Source of the DNA: Zanthoxylum bungeanum
Lineage: Eukaryota; Streptophyta; Magnoliopsida; Sapindales; Rutaceae
Reading direction: 5' to 3'
Length of the DNA stretch: 64,000 nt
Assembly (NCBI GenBank): GCA_019454045.1
Contig: SKCR01051203.1
Location: 62,001-126,000, forward strand
The notes beneath the pieces are model-generated. The model was not told the DNA's origin and searched no databases. It was given only the letters and a program-made list of their open reading frames with translations. The position numbers were made by a program, and so were the translations under genes. Shown here in pieces: positions 34,013 through 47,366 of this stretch. Every line of letters starts with the position of its first letter. The first letter of the stretch is position 1.

Positions 34013-36153
34013 AATATTAGTCCAACTAATATATTAATTTATTTGACGAAAAATTTGAAATGAGCGCGTATTGGCAAGTAACTAAATGAATATTGCAAAT
34101 TTAATACTTTCCTCCTACTATTTTTCTGCGAGCCTCTAACCCTCTGTGGAGTACTCGGGAAACATTGTTTCTTAGTGGGCTATGATCCCGTTAAATAACA
34201 CACAATCTTGACTTTGGCCAACAAATTGTATGATAATTAACTATGTAGATCTCTAAGATCAATTGGATCTCATCCAATTCCTAGATCCAGTAGGTGGAAA
34301 TCCAAGTCCAAAACATATATCTTATATATGCCAATATATCCAATATATTCCCTAACATTTTTCCTCTGAATCAACTAAGCATTGGCTTTGGCACAACAAA
34401 CTTAATGATCCCAGTTAAGCAGAACCCATTGACCTTGGAAAGCTTCGTAATCGATGTCGATGGACAAGAAGTGATCTTGACTTTGGCCAACAAATCACAA
34501 CTTGGACAAGACAACGATATGGAACAAAGCCTTCATGATTCAAACACATCTGTGACGGACAAAGGTCTTGACTTTGGCCAACAAACCAGTGCCAATCTTG
34601 GATCTTGAGTAAGAATCACTCAATGGAAGGAAAAACGCTTAATACGTTTTGAGGGTTTTTGGCGTAAATTGGCAACCAATTTATTATCTTTGTTAAGGTC
34701 TCCTCATCATACACCCTTAAACATGCATTCCAAAAACATAATAAGGCGCGTATAAATAAAATAATAATGATATGCGGATGGATACTTAACATATTGTTCC
34801 TAGAATAAATCTCTCCATTTCCTCTCTCCCGCTAGCACAATTATTACTTCTACCCAATTACATAACACTTCTAAAGAAACCTCATTTACATTGAGGGGAA
34901 TAGGTGAGAAGAGAAATACAAAGAGTCAATAGGTAATAGGCTGGACACGCAGGTCCAATTTAATAAATTCTAATTTTATTACAACAATTTCCATAATTGC
35001 CCTCACACATCCAATATCCATCTGATATACATTATTCATACATCGCATCCATGTATTCACACAAATCATGTTATCAATCAATTTAATCCAATTAATTAAT
35101 CTGAAATTAATGACCATCCAATGTTCAAACAACGATTTGATTTTGCGCGAGTCAAACTCGTTTTAAGAATAAGTACTCAAAGTACGAATTCTTGAATTAT
35201 ATTAAACTACAATATTAAATCCAATTTAATTTGTATTTAATACTAATTCTATATTTAATTCTAAATTAAATAATTACACTTTTTAATATGCCTTTATGAC
35301 TTAGATTCTAAATCTAATTGTTACGGGTCTCAAAGCCCAATTAACATCCAATGTCAATTTAATTAAAGTCCAATGGGCTTTCAATTAATTTCTTAAGGCA
35401 TGGACTTTGGTCAAATGGGTCAAACCCAAATACCAAAGCCCATTTAAGGAATCACCCTTATTTGCCATGAAACCAATTTAGGCCTATTAGGCCCAATTAA
35501 AGTTTTAAAGGTCCATTAGTTATATTTGGACCTTATGGATATGGTTTTGGGCCCAATTTGATCCAACCAATTAGCCTAAACCAAACTTGGCCAACCAAGC
35601 CCATTAAGCTCAAATACAACTTTTCAAGCCCATTTCCAAAATAAGCTCAATTAATTAAATCACAAAATTCCAAATTTCACAATTAAATTAATCTAAGTGT
35701 ATAACCATAATTAATTAACCAAATTAACATTTCCAAAACACCAATTTACTCAATTAATTATGCTTATCATCATCAACATATGTCCAACACAATTGAATCA
35801 AAAAGCAATCATTTTTCATGCTATGTCACTCACGACAATTTGGGATTATTTGTCCGATTACGAATTCAATCCAATTAAATCATAAATCAACAATTCCCAA
35901 ATGATTTCAACTCATCCAATGATCAAAAACAAAAATTACCATGACATTTAGGGCAAGCAAACTTTCGGCCAAGCCTCAAATTTGGGGAAAAATTCATCCA
36001 ATTCAATTTTCATCAAATTGACCATGCATAACACTATGTTATCATCATTCAAGCATATTCCAACAATCAATTTCATCCAAACATGCTCAAATCAATTTTA
36101 CCCAATTTTACCATAATTCCAATTTCATGCTTAAACAAGGCTCAAGATACCAT
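34013..36153 (-). mobile_element. Copia-2 5' leader and primer site
   Basis: Homologous to copia-3 45273-47366. It contains three exact copies of CTTGACTTTGGCCAACAAA (34207, 34476, 34567). The plus-strand open frame 34294-34608 is only partly kept in copia-3 and overlaps these repeats; I do not call it a gene. From 35300 to 36120 AT-rich text with repeated AGCCCAATT-like words. A degenerate tRNA-Met site is at 36139-36152 (GGCTCAAGATACCA complement). Confidence 0.7.
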
Positions 36154-38097
36154 TGTTGGGTTTCTAGGTTAGTCCCAAGATCATTCAAGCATAGAAATCA
36201 TGTGAATACTCATAAGAAGTATGACGGAATCATACTTACAATGATCGGCTTTTGCGATGCGAGGAACAACAAAAATTTCTTCAAGCTTTTCCTCCAAGGT
36301 TCTCACGGCTTTGGCCTCCATTTTTGTGCTCCATGATTTCTTCAAGCTCCAAGCTTTAAGATGAGATTCCATGCCCATGGGTGGGTTTCCCTATCACCTT
36401 CGGATGACTCCTAATGTGTGCTAGCACTCTAGAAATTTTGCCATAAAATTTCTATTGCCTTCATCCAACTCTCGGCTTTGTTGGAAAATTGAGAGAAAGA
36501 AAATTGGCCCTTGGCCGAAACTTGAGAAGAAGGAGATGAAGTTGTCAAGTGTTGGTTGTTTGATTTCTAAAATCAATTAAATGATATACCAAAATTTTAT
36601 AAATGCCTTTCAAAAAGTCAACAAAATTTGGAGCCAAAATGGCAGTAAATGCCTTCCAACAACTCACATCACTCATGAATAGTGACTGGTTGTCAATCAC
36701 TCAAAGTGACAAGACATCTATCACATGAATGACTAAAGATGTGACGCTTGATGTGACTTGTGGGCCGCACTTGAATTCGAAATGAGAGTGGGGCAAACAC
36801 TCCCGGGCTCGGGTTTGCTAATTCCGAATTAACGAATTTTCCGTTGCGACGTAATTAAATCAAATTCAATTAAATAATTGTTCCTAGCAAAATTACTATT
36901 CACGTCGCTAGCGAATTAATTCTAAATTAACTCGTTCGCCCGAATTAAAATCTAATTTTAATTCCGCGTCGAAATCTAATTTCGTATAATATATCGAATA
37001 TATTATTTTATCGATTAATTCCAAATTAATCGTTCTCTCTCTTTAAATAATATTTTATCCCAGATAAAATATTTCCGTAATTATTCCCAAATTAATTTTC
37101 TCTCTCTAATAATTAATCCTAGATTAATTAAGTGCGAGTCATACGTCATCGGTGAATCTTCAGGAAGCTGCCCATGAGATCCCCGGATATGTTGGTAGTA
37201 AATCTGGTCGTCGGACTATCCGAACACGTACGTACCTATTACTACGTTTTTAAAAAATTTACAAGACATGATTGGCTTCTAGCAAAGCACCGTGCCTACC
37301 CAATTCTCCAGAAATATTCTTAAAGGAATATGTAATCTTTATCAGGCGTAGTATACGTAGTATTGCGTATTTCAATCCACCATCGGATGTCACGTGCTAG
37401 GCTTGAGGCTGGAATTGTAACTAGTCTCTATAATCGGATAATCATGACCTAGTCATATTTTCCCGATGACTGCAGTACAAAAGAGCACCAGTTCTGTATC
37501 CTACGTGATCATCATCTCCACTATGACTGAAGTGATACTTCCATCTTGACATCACACCCAATACACTACGATTCTCAATATACCCAGAAGAGGCGTACAC
37601 AGAACCTGTTAAAGCCCTGGACGACCAAAACCAAAGTATATTGATTGTCGCAAGTATTAGCGGTGGCAAGTCTCAGATTAAGACCAAATACACCTACCCT
37701 GATTCGGACTTTCATAGACACCTACCCTGTTTCCGTACCATCGATAAACACAACCTCCTATTACACTTGCATGAGTATCCTATACCCAAATATATGAGAA
37801 CTATGCCGTTATGCTCCCACAACGCGCACAAGTGTAATACTAGCCTATTCCGCATTATCGATGTCCAATCTCGATAATACTACGACTATGGATATTTAAT
37901 GATTAAACCTTTGTGGATTGATACTCTCTCATATCATCTCAATCTGGAACTAATCATAAGGACCTTTTATCATTTATACATCTTGGTAATCTAATTACAA
38001 ATGATAAAAGAGCAATTTCCTTTGTCACATAATTAATTTGTACAACAACACCATGATCTGTAAAAATAGTGATGTTATGGGTCATAATTGTCCAACA
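36154..38097 (-). mobile_element. Copia-2 5' LTR
   Basis: TGTTGGGTTTCTAGG...TTGTCCAACA, 1944 bp, followed by the target duplication CTTGT (38098-38102). It shows the site that gypsy-1 occupies in the 3' LTR. Short of the 3' LTR by small deletions (for example near 37410, where GTGTCTGCCCCGTACG is lost). Confidence 0.9.
36819..37130. repeat. Chain of short hairpins with 3-nt loops
   Basis: Consecutive inverted repeats: GAATTAAAAT-CTA-ATTTTAATTC (36942), CGAAAT-CTA-ATTTCG (36970), ATAATATAT-CGA-ATATATTAT (36986), CGATTAATT-CCA-AATTAATCG (37012), an 11-bp stem closing CCA at 37049-37073 (arm AATATTTTATC), TAATTAATC-CTA-GATTAATTA (37110). Weaker ones are at 36819 (loop CCG) and 36912 (loop CTA, one mismatch). 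Present also in the LTRs at 24670-24975 and 39985-40290. Confidence 0.85.
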
Positions 38098-38102
38098 CTT
38101 GT

Positions 38103-38623
38103 AACTCCTAGAATTATTCTTGAGTTCTTCATAGGTGGTGGCTTTGGTTGGTGTTAATGTTGATATGATTAATGTTGAGAAAATTGGATTTAAAGCATGA
38201 AAAATGATATTTTTGGTTACCAAATCAGATTTGGATTTTCTATGATTTTGGTGATGAAAATTATGTTGTATAAATATTTTGGATGTGTTTTGGGCAATGG
38301 AACAATTGTCAGAAATTGTTTTGGAGTTGAAATATGCGAAAACGGTGAAAAACGGCGTTACCAAGTGACTTTTAAGCCAACTGGGTGACGGATGCCCAAA
38401 CAGTGAATTGGTCACTGTTCGGGCAGCCCATGAACTACCCTAGCATTGTTGGGGTTGACCTGGGCAGCCCTTATGTGTATTGGGTGGTCGGTTCGGTCAA
38501 AAATGCGTTTTATGCCATTTTGTGGAAAAACGTTTTCGTAAAAATTTCGCGATGTTTCTTAACTATTTATGTCGTTATTTGATATCGAATAAATATTTTT
38601 AGGTGAAATATGAATGAATTATT
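38103..38623 (+). mobile_element. LTR-family copy B, second part
   Basis: Continues B after copia-2 (compare uninterrupted copy D at 48459 onward). It contains the CAGTGAATTGGTCACTG segment found in reverse in copy F. It stops at GAATTATT, about 180 bp short of the family end, where copy D begins. Confidence 0.7.
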
Positions 38624-39374
38624 TGTTAGGGTTGGTTGGTGCTTAGAGTGACAATCCTGATCATATTTATGTCCGATTCATAATTATGAACAATGTATTT
38701 TTCCATAATATTACTTAATTAATGGTAGCACCTCTCGTCTTTTAGATACATATTTAATCTAATTGCGATTAGATATCTAATTATGATTAGATTGAAACTA
38801 AATCTGATTCAGTGATACGTGTATATTAGACAAAGATCCTAGGATTTACAACGTAGTGCGCAGTTACAACCTAGTTTGTAATTGACATTGGGAAGCGTCA
38901 CTATAAGTTGTATATCCTTAAATAAAGTTATTGGTCAAGATTTACTCACACGGGTCGGTTAGTAAAATCCACTGAGACCAGTACATGTCGTATATCGTGA
39001 CTTGGTCCGATGGTTTATCCCAATGAACAATGAGTCTCGGGAGACACGTATAGACATGTAGGTGTTTATTTGATAAACACTGAACGACTCATTGAAGATT
39101 TCCTTATAGATGGTACACCAACGTCAATAGGAATCTTCTCGAGTTGAGCGAGCATAGTGGTCATTCGACTTGAGATACCACAATGGATATATGAGTTATC
39201 CTCCACACTTTGATGGCAGTCACGTCACCGATCTATTTAGATCAGACCTCCGTCTGTTCGTTGGGTGTGGACTGATGCTCATGATATCCAGTGCGTATCA
39301 AGATAGAATTCGCCAGTCCTGTGTACATGGCATATGTATCCTACACGTGTTTGCGATCTAGTAAATCCATGACC
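38624..39374 (+). mobile_element. LTR-family copy D, first part
   Basis: Starts TGTTAGGGTTGGTTGGTGC. Closely matches B 13336-14080. Cut at CCATGACC by copia-3. Carries the family hairpins, with stem GAAGATTTCCT/AGGAATCTTC (39094 and 39129). Confidence 0.7.
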
Positions 39375-41337
39375 TGTTGGGTTTTCTAGGTCAAACCAAG
39401 ATCATATTAAGCGATGAAAAGTGTGAATACATCAAAGTAAAGTTGCGGAAATACTCACTTTGATCGGCTTTGCGATGCGATGACAACAAAAAAATTTCTG
39501 CTCCAAGCTTCTATTCTTTGTATGTTTCGGCCAAGGTCCTCTTGTTGGATCTTCAAGCTCCAAGCTTTGTGAATGATTCCATGCTCATAGATGGGTTTTC
39601 CTATCTCCTTTGTATGACCCCTTTAAGTGCTAGCTTTGGAAATTTTGCCACAAAATTTCCTTGTTCTTCATTGTTGTTCTCGGCAAAGGAAAAAACAAAA
39701 GAGAGAAAAATGGCTCCATTGCCGTGAGTGGGAGGGAGAGAGAGAGATGAAGTTGTATGTTGTATATTTTGATTTCTAAAACCAAGTCAAATGATACCAA
39801 AATTAATAAAAATTGGTATTAGTCATTCAATCCATCACACTTGAGTGTTTGGTAAGCAACCATCAAATCCCATCAACTTCCATCAACCAAAAGGTGATGT
39901 GATAGATAAGTGATGTGACTTGTGGCCCCCACTTGATTCAAAATGCGAGTGGGCCCGTAAACACTCTCGGGCTCGGGTTCGCTAATTCCGAATTAACGAA
40001 TTTTCCGTTGCGACGTAATTAAATCAAATTTAATTAAATAATTATGCCTAGCAAAATTACTATTCACGTCGCTTGCGAATTAATTCTAAATTAACTCGTT
40101 CGCCAGAATTAAAATCTAATTTTAATTTAGCGTCGAAATCTAATTTCGTTTAATATATCGAATATATTAATTTATTGATTAATTCCAAATTAATCGTTCT
40201 CTCTCTTTAAATTGAATTTCATCCCAGATAAAATTCTCTGTAATTAATCCTAGATTAATTTTCTCTCTCTTATAATTAATCCTAGATTAATTATATCCGA
40301 GTCATACATCATCGGTGAATATTCGGGAAGCGACCCATGAGATCCATTGATATGTTGGCAGTAAATCCGGTCGTCGGACTATCCGAACACGTACATACCT
40401 AGTACTACGTTTTTACCGATTTACAAGACATGGTTGGCTTCTAGCAAAGCACCGTGCCTACCCAATTCTCCAGAAATATTCTTAAAGGAATTTGTAATCT
40501 ATATCAGGCGTAGTATATGTAGTATTGCGTATTGCGATCCAGTATCAGATGTCATGTGCTAGGCCTGGGGTTGGAATTGTGTTTGCCCCGTACGAAGCAC
40601 ATATCAGATCTCTGGTAACTAGTCTCTATAATTGGATAAGCATGACCTAGTCATATTATCCCGATAGCTGCAGCATATAAGAGCACCAGTTCCGTATCCT
40701 ACGTGACCATCATCTCCACTATGACTGGAGTGATACTTCCATCTTGACATCACACCCAATACACTATGATTCTCAATATACCCAGAAGAGGCGTACATAG
40801 AACCTGTTAAAACCCTGGACGACCAAAACCAAAGTATATTTATTATCGCAAGTATTAGCGGTGCAAGTCTCAGGTTAAGACCAAATACACCTACCCTGAT
40901 TCGGACTTCCATAGACACATAGTCATACCACCAATGGAATTCTGAGGGGTCTATCCAGAGCGAAGCTGTTTCCGTACCATCGGTAAACACAACCTCCTAT
41001 TACACTTGCATGAGTATCCAATACCCAAATATATGAGAACTATGTCGTTATGCTCCCATAACAAGCACAAGTGCAATACTAGTCCATTCCGCATTATCGA
41101 TGTCCAATCTCGATAATACTACGACTATGGATGTTTTAATGATTAAACCTTCGTGGATTTGATATTGTCTCATATCATCTCAATTCGGAACTAATCATAA
41201 GGACTTTTATCATTTATATATCCCGGTAATCCAATTACAAATGATAAAAGAGCAATTTCCTTTGTCACATAGTTAATTTGTACAACAACACCATGTTTTG
41301 TACAAATAGTGATGCTATGGGTTATAATTGTCCAACA
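39375..41337 (-). mobile_element. Copia-3 3' LTR
   Basis: 1963 bp, TG...CA, followed by ATCTCCCACTTGG (polypurine tract complement). It shares the hairpin chain (39985-40290) and most of the sequence with copia-2 LTRs but differs in its first 500 bp, so it is a subfamily rather than a recent duplicate. Confidence 0.9.
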
Positions 41338-44300
41338 ATCTCCCACTTGGCCTATAGCCAATCACTAAAGTGTCCTACACTTGAACTATGTACGGGTCGC
41401 TCAAACTTCTGCTGAGAAACTGCTTTCGTCAGCGGATTTGAAAAATTATCATCCGATGCGATTTATTCGATCATCACATCGCCACGATGTATGATCCGAA
41501 CGAATCAGATGAATAGTTGAAATATATACTTGGATCGTTGATGAGACCATTAATTCTTTAGCATGTGCTGTAGCCTAGCTCAGCTGCTAACAGAACTACT
41601 TTTAATCTAATTAGGATTATTAAGATCCAAAGTGCTTCTATTGCTGCCTCAGGTGCAGCAATATTCCGCTTTTATATTGTTTATTCGGCAACAATATCTT
41701 GCTTGGAAGATTTCCAGCTCACTGTTCCGTTATTCAAACTATATAGTACATTTATTATGACTTATAGTCGTGTTTGTCGGTTATGAAACTTGCAACGGTG
41801 AAATCAGTCACTTCAAGTTCTCCTTCTCCATAGCTTAAGAAAGCATCATTAGTTCATCTAAGATACTTAAGGATGTTCTTAACATAAATCCAGTGACTAT
41901 CACTTGGATTGCCCTGATTATGACTCCATATGCTCAAAGCATATGAGACACCAGGTCGTGTACATATCTTTCAATGTACGAGTTCTCGGAGAGTGCCAAC
42001 AACTTTTAGATCTATCATAGTAGATCCTTATTCCTAGAATAAAGGTTGTCTCTCTCAAGTATTCTACGGAGAATTTTCATGAAAGCCAAGCTTTCACCGA
42101 TTGTATTATGGGAATATCATTTCCAAGAAATGATATATCATCATTATTTAGGACAATCACAGTCAGTACGTTCCTACTAACCTCCTTATATACACAAGAA
42201 TTATTCTCGTTTTGAATTAAATCATATACCATTATGATTACATCAAAACGCCAGTTCCAAGAACTCAATGCTTGCTCCAATCCATAAATGGATCGATTTA
42301 TCTTGCAAACCTTGTTTGTTTGTTTTGGTACGACAAAACTGTCAGGATGTTGTAAACATCCTCCTATATACACAAGAATTATTCTCGTTTTGAATTAAAT
42401 CATATACCATTATGATTACATCAAAACGCCAGTTCCAAGAACTCAATGCTTGCTCCAATCCATAAATGGATCGATTTATCTTGCAAACCTTGTTTGCTTG
42501 TTTTGGTATGACAAAACCGTCAGGATGTTGTAAACATCCTCCAAAAGGTTTCCTTTTAAGGAAAGCGATTTTGACGTTCAGCTGCCACATTTCATAAATG
42601 AAACATGCATCATTGGCAAGCATTATCCAAATGGATTTAACCATGGCAACGAGTTAAAAGGTTTCGTCGTAATCGACACAATGTTGATAACGATACCTCT
42701 TCGCTACAAGCCTAGCTTAGTACGTTGTATGTTGCCATCCACGTATGTCTTCCTTGAAGACTTATATAGTGCCAATAGGCACAATGCCTTCCGGTACATC
42801 AAATAGTGTCCAAACTTAGTTTGTATACATGGAATCAATTTCGGACATCATGGCACTTTGCCATAATAGGGAGTTGATACCTTGTATCACTTCCTCATAC
42901 ATAGTCAGTTCGAATTCCTCAATAAGATTGACATCTTTACGAGGTGAGATCAGAAACCCATACCTCACAGGTTATTTTCTGAATTTCTCCGACTAACGCG
43001 GTTCTTGTGTATTCGAAGATTATGGTACAGTTTCATCCCTGATGAACTGTTTGTGTTCCATTAAGTAATCAGTGTCTGGAACAGTATTACTCCGATTTTC
43101 ATCGAGTTTTACTTTCCTCCCACTTACCTCTGCATATGGGTATTCCTCTTAGGAAAACCGCATAGCGAGCAACAATTAAATTGTTCTCTTGTGAGTTGTA
43201 TAAGTACTATACTTGGTTACCCTAGGGTAACCTACAATTAGACACTTATCTGATTTGGGTTCTAGTTTGGTATTATCCAAACATATGCCCAACATTCCCA
43301 AATCTTCAGGAATGAGAAAACCCGGTTTCTTTCCTGTTCTGATCTAATATGAAATCTGTCAAACAGATATTTATGGAACCTTATTCAAAATAAGTTTTAC
43401 ACTGTTTAATGCGTATCCCCAGAAGGAAAATGGTAGTTCAGAGCGACTCATAATTAACCTTATTATGTCTAACAAAATTTGGTTTCTCCGTTTGGACACT
43501 CCTCTCATTTGAGGTGTTCCGGGAGGAGTCCACTATGAAAGAATACTATACTCTTTCAATTATTCGAGAAGCTTATTGCTTAAGTATTTTCCACCATGGT
43601 CTAACCGTGACGGTTTAATACTTTAGCCGATCTGTCTGTCTACTTCGTGTCGAAACTCTTTGAATTTATCAAAAGTTTCCGATTCGTGTTTCAAAAGAAA
43701 CACATAACCAAAACGTGATGTCACATCCGTAAAAGTTATGAAGTATTCATATCCACCTCTAGCCTAGCTAGACATGGGCCCACTTACGTCACTATGAACG
43801 AGGGCTAACAGATCGGTGGCATTTACACTTTTGCCAAGTAAAAGGTATTTTAGACACATTGCCTAATAAACTAGATTCATAGACATCATTTGAATAGAAT
43901 CAAATATGTCCTAGTATCCACTCTTCGAAAGTGTGGATATACGAGTCTTGTTTATGTGTCCCAGACAACAATGCCACAAATAAGTCTCATTTGATTTATT
44001 CAGTTTGAGCTATTTGTTTGGCATGTTATATGTATGAGATTCATTTATATTCAAAATATAAATACTGTTATTCACATCTAATGTGTTTATCTCAATATCA
44101 TCTTTATAAAATAAAATACTTTAGTGTTATAGGATATAAAGGTATACCCGCAATGGGTTAAACACTGATATAGAGATAATGTTTCTAGTCAAACTAGGTA
44201 CATTTTAACAGTTTCCTAATTTAAGTACACACCCGAATGGTAGTTCTTAAAATAAGGTTTCTACGGTTAAAACAGTGACTGTTGTCCCGTTTTCGATTCG

Positions 44301-44400
44301 CAGATAAATCTCAACTGAAGCCAGTCTCCTGCTAATCAGTAGATTCTGCACATCAGTACATATATATGTACCACATCTAGTATCAAAATCCAATTTTGAA
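41338..44400 (-). pseudogene. Copia-3 pol remnants
   Basis: RT pieces at 42077-42644: VKSIWIMLANDACFIYEMWQ, NRSIYGLEQALSSWNWRFD and VLNNDDISFLGND, again Asn-Asn in place of Tyr-Val in YVDD. Part of RT is tandemly duplicated (42182-42541). The integrase block near 43470-43530 reads TPPGTPQMRGVSKRRNQILLDI, with Lys replacing the catalytic Glu. Integrase core near 43740-43800. Many stops. The upstream RT block (FLKRKPFGGC) shows the same lesion as copia-2. Confidence 0.75.
42182..42541. repeat. Tandem duplication of about 179 bp in copia-3 RT
   Basis: The stretch starting CTCCTTATATACACAAG at 42182 and ending TTGTAAACATC is repeated from 42361 to 42541 with few differences. Copia-2 has a single copy (about 26860-27042). 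Confidence 0.92.
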
Positions 44401-44401
44401 A

Positions 44402-45070
44402 CTAATAGTGAACATATTTATGACTAACATACTTGAAGCCGGAGCCTTGCCCATCTTCACTTCCTTCATGTATGATTTTGTCCATACGGCAGTCACGCAT
44501 CCAGTGACCCCGTTTGCCACAGTTTAGGCAGACATATTGGGATATGTCATTTGTCTTCCTAGAAGACCGTGATGATTTTGCCTTTGCCCATTTTAAAAGC
44601 TCTGGCTCTGCCTCCTTGAGCATAGCCATCAACTCTCCAAGAGTTCACTATTGGTTCATAATGAACCTGCCCCAGCTTTCGGGTAGAGACTATAAGATCA
44701 AATCTTTGGTAGTCTCGGCCACGTAGTAATGCCCATCTAACCTAGCTGATCGATGTCAGCAATCATCTGCGACACCTAGTGCTCGACAGATGTACCCTCT
44801 GACATACACGAGCTAAAGAGCTTCCTTTTGCAATTTGTACTTCTAAGATCTAAGAATAGATCTATGAAGATCTTTAATTTCAATATCATGTTATAAGGAT
44901 CTAATCCTTTAGTCTGACGACGGAATTAAAGTTCATTGCATCAAACATAATGGATTGAGCACTAAAGTTATCATCACGTGAATCTTCCAAAGATCATGTT
45001 CTACTATTTGCTCAACTCCGGCTTAGGCCCAAGAGGTTGTTCTATCAAATAGAATAACTTCTCAGTTATC
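44402..45070 (-). pseudogene. Copia-3 gag remnant with zinc knuckle
   Basis: The frame 44402-44632 reads MAMLKEAEPELLKWAKAK, then YVCLNCGKRGHWMRDCRMDK, an intact CX2CX4HX4C knuckle. Upstream (to about 45070) a frameshifted trace of copia gag is legible, with words like MIADIDQLG. Not translatable as a whole. Confidence 0.8.
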
Positions 45071-47366
45071 TTGATTGTTATAGTCCAACTATCCAATCAA
45101 CGATTTCAGGTACTATTGAATATAATGATTACTATAGTCTAACTATATAATCAACTATAATTTGATTGGTTAAATTCAAATATATATTGATTACTATAAT
45201 CCAATTATATAATCAACTATAAATTGAAATAGTTTGAATACAGTCCAACTGTTTAATTTAAAACAACAATTAAATATTAGTCCAACTAATATATATTTAA
45301 ATAATGACGAAAAATGAAATGAGCGCGTATTGGCAAGTATCTAAACGAATTTGCAAATTTAATACTTGCCTCCCATTATTTTTCGGCGAGCCTCTAACCC
45401 TATGTTGAGTACTTGGGAAACCTAGTTTCCTAGTGGGCTAGGATCCCGTTAAATAACACACAATCTTGACTTTGGCCAACAAGCTGTATCATATTTAACT
45501 AGGTAGATCTCTAAGATCAATTGGATCTCATCCAATTCCTAGATCCAGTAGGTGGACATCCAAATCCGAAACATATATATAATATATGCTAATATATCTG
45601 ATATATTCCCTAACCTTTTTCCTCTGAATCAACTAAGCATTGGCTTTGGCACAACAAACTTAATGATTCCAGTTATGCGGGTCCCATTGACCTTGGAAAG
45701 CTTCGTAATCGATGTCGATGGACAAGAAGTGATCTTGACTTTGGCCAACAAATCACAACTTGGACAAGACATGCGATATGGAACAAAGCCTTCATGATTC
45801 AAACACATCAGCGATGGACAAAGGTCTTGACTTTGGCCGACAAACCAATGCCAATCTTGGATCTTGAGTAAGAATCACTTAATGGAAGGAAAAACGTTTA
45901 ATATATGTTGATGGTTTTTCGCATAAATTGGCAACCAATTTATTATCTTTGTTATGTCTCATCATACACCCTTAAGCATGCATTCTAAAAGCATAATAAG
46001 GCGCGGTAAATAAATTAATAATGATATGCAGATGGATATTTAAAACACTTTGTTCCTAGAACAAATCTCTCCATTTCCTCTCTCCCGATAGCACAAATCT
46101 TACTTCTACCCCATTACATAACACTTCTAAAGAAACCTCATTTATATTTAGGGGAATAGGTGAGAAGAGAAATACAAAGAATCAAGAGGTAATAGGCTGG
46201 ACACGCAGGTCCAATTTAATAAATTCTAAATTTATTACAACAATTTCCAAAATTACCCTCACCCATCTAATATCTATCTGATATACATTATTCATACATC
46301 ACATCCATGTATTCACACAAAGCATGTTATCAATCAATCTAATCCAATTAATTAATCTGAAATTAATGACCATCCAATGTTCAAACAACGATTTGATTTG
46401 CTCGAGTTCGACTCGTTTTAAGAATACGTACTCAAAGTACGAATTCTTGAATTATATTAAACTATAATATTAAATCCAATTTAATTTGTATTCAATACTA
46501 ATTCTTTATTTAATTCTAAATTAAATAATTACACTTTTTAATGAGCTTTTGCGACTTAGATTCTAAATCTAATCATTATGGGTCTCAAAGCCCAATTAAC
46601 ATCCAATGTCAATTTAATTAAAGTCCAATGGGCTTTCAATTAATTTATAAGGCATGGACTTTGGCAACCAAAGCCCAATAAGGAATCACCCTTTGCCAAA
46701 AATCAATTTAGGCCCAATTAAAATATTAAAGGCCCATTTAATCATATTTGGACTTTATGGAAATGGTTTTAGGCCCAATTGGATCCAACCAATTAACCTA
46801 AACCAAATTTGGCCCAACCAAGCCCATTAAGCCCAAATACAACTTTATTAACCCAATTCCAAATTTAGCCCACTAATTAAATTCCAATATTCTCAATATC
46901 ACAATTTAATTAACTAAAGTGTATAGCCATAATTAATTATTCAAATTAACATTTCCAAAACACACAATTTATATAATTAATCATGCTTATGATCATCAAC
47001 ACATGTCCAACATTATTGAATCAAAAAATCAATTCATTTCCATGCTTTTGTAGCTCATGACAATATAGGGATTTTTAAATCCGATTTCGATTTCAATCCA
47101 ATTAAATCCTAAATCAATTTATCCCAAGTCTTTCAATTCATCCAATGATCAAAAAATAAAATTCACCATGACTTTGGGGCACCTAAACTTTCGGCCAAGC
47201 CAAACATTTGGGGAAAAATAATCCAATTCAATTTTCATCAAATTGATCATGCATAACTCTAAGTTATCATCATTCAAGCATACTCAATCAATCAATTTCA
47301 TCAAATCATGCTCAAATCAATTTCACCCAAAATCAATTTCATGCTTAATAATGGCTCTGATACCAT
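45071..47366 (-). mobile_element. Copia-3 leader and primer site
   Basis: Homologous to the copia-2 leader. Contains CTTGACTTTGGCC repeats (45463, 45735, 45827), AT-rich tracts, and at 47353-47365 an intact GGCTCTGATACCA, i.e. TGGTATCAGAGCC on the minus strand, complementary to tRNA-Met. No gene seen. Confidence 0.75.

Larger units (their letters stand above)
15258..38097 (-). mobile_element. Copia-2: nested Ty1/copia element
   Basis: Minus-strand element flanked by the 5-bp duplication CTTGT (15253-15257 and 38098-38102). The unoccupied site is seen in homologous copy D near 48454-48458. 3' LTR 15258-26018 (split by gypsy-1), degenerate internal region 26019-36153 (split by T1), degenerate tRNA-Met site at 36139-36152, 5' LTR 36154-38097. 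Without nested insertions it is about 9.9 kb. Confidence 0.9.

Noticed and set aside
34294..34608. Plus-strand 104-codon frame in the copia-2 leader
   Set aside because: The homologous frame in copia-3 is shorter and diverges at its end, and it runs antisense to the element through the repeated 19-mer.
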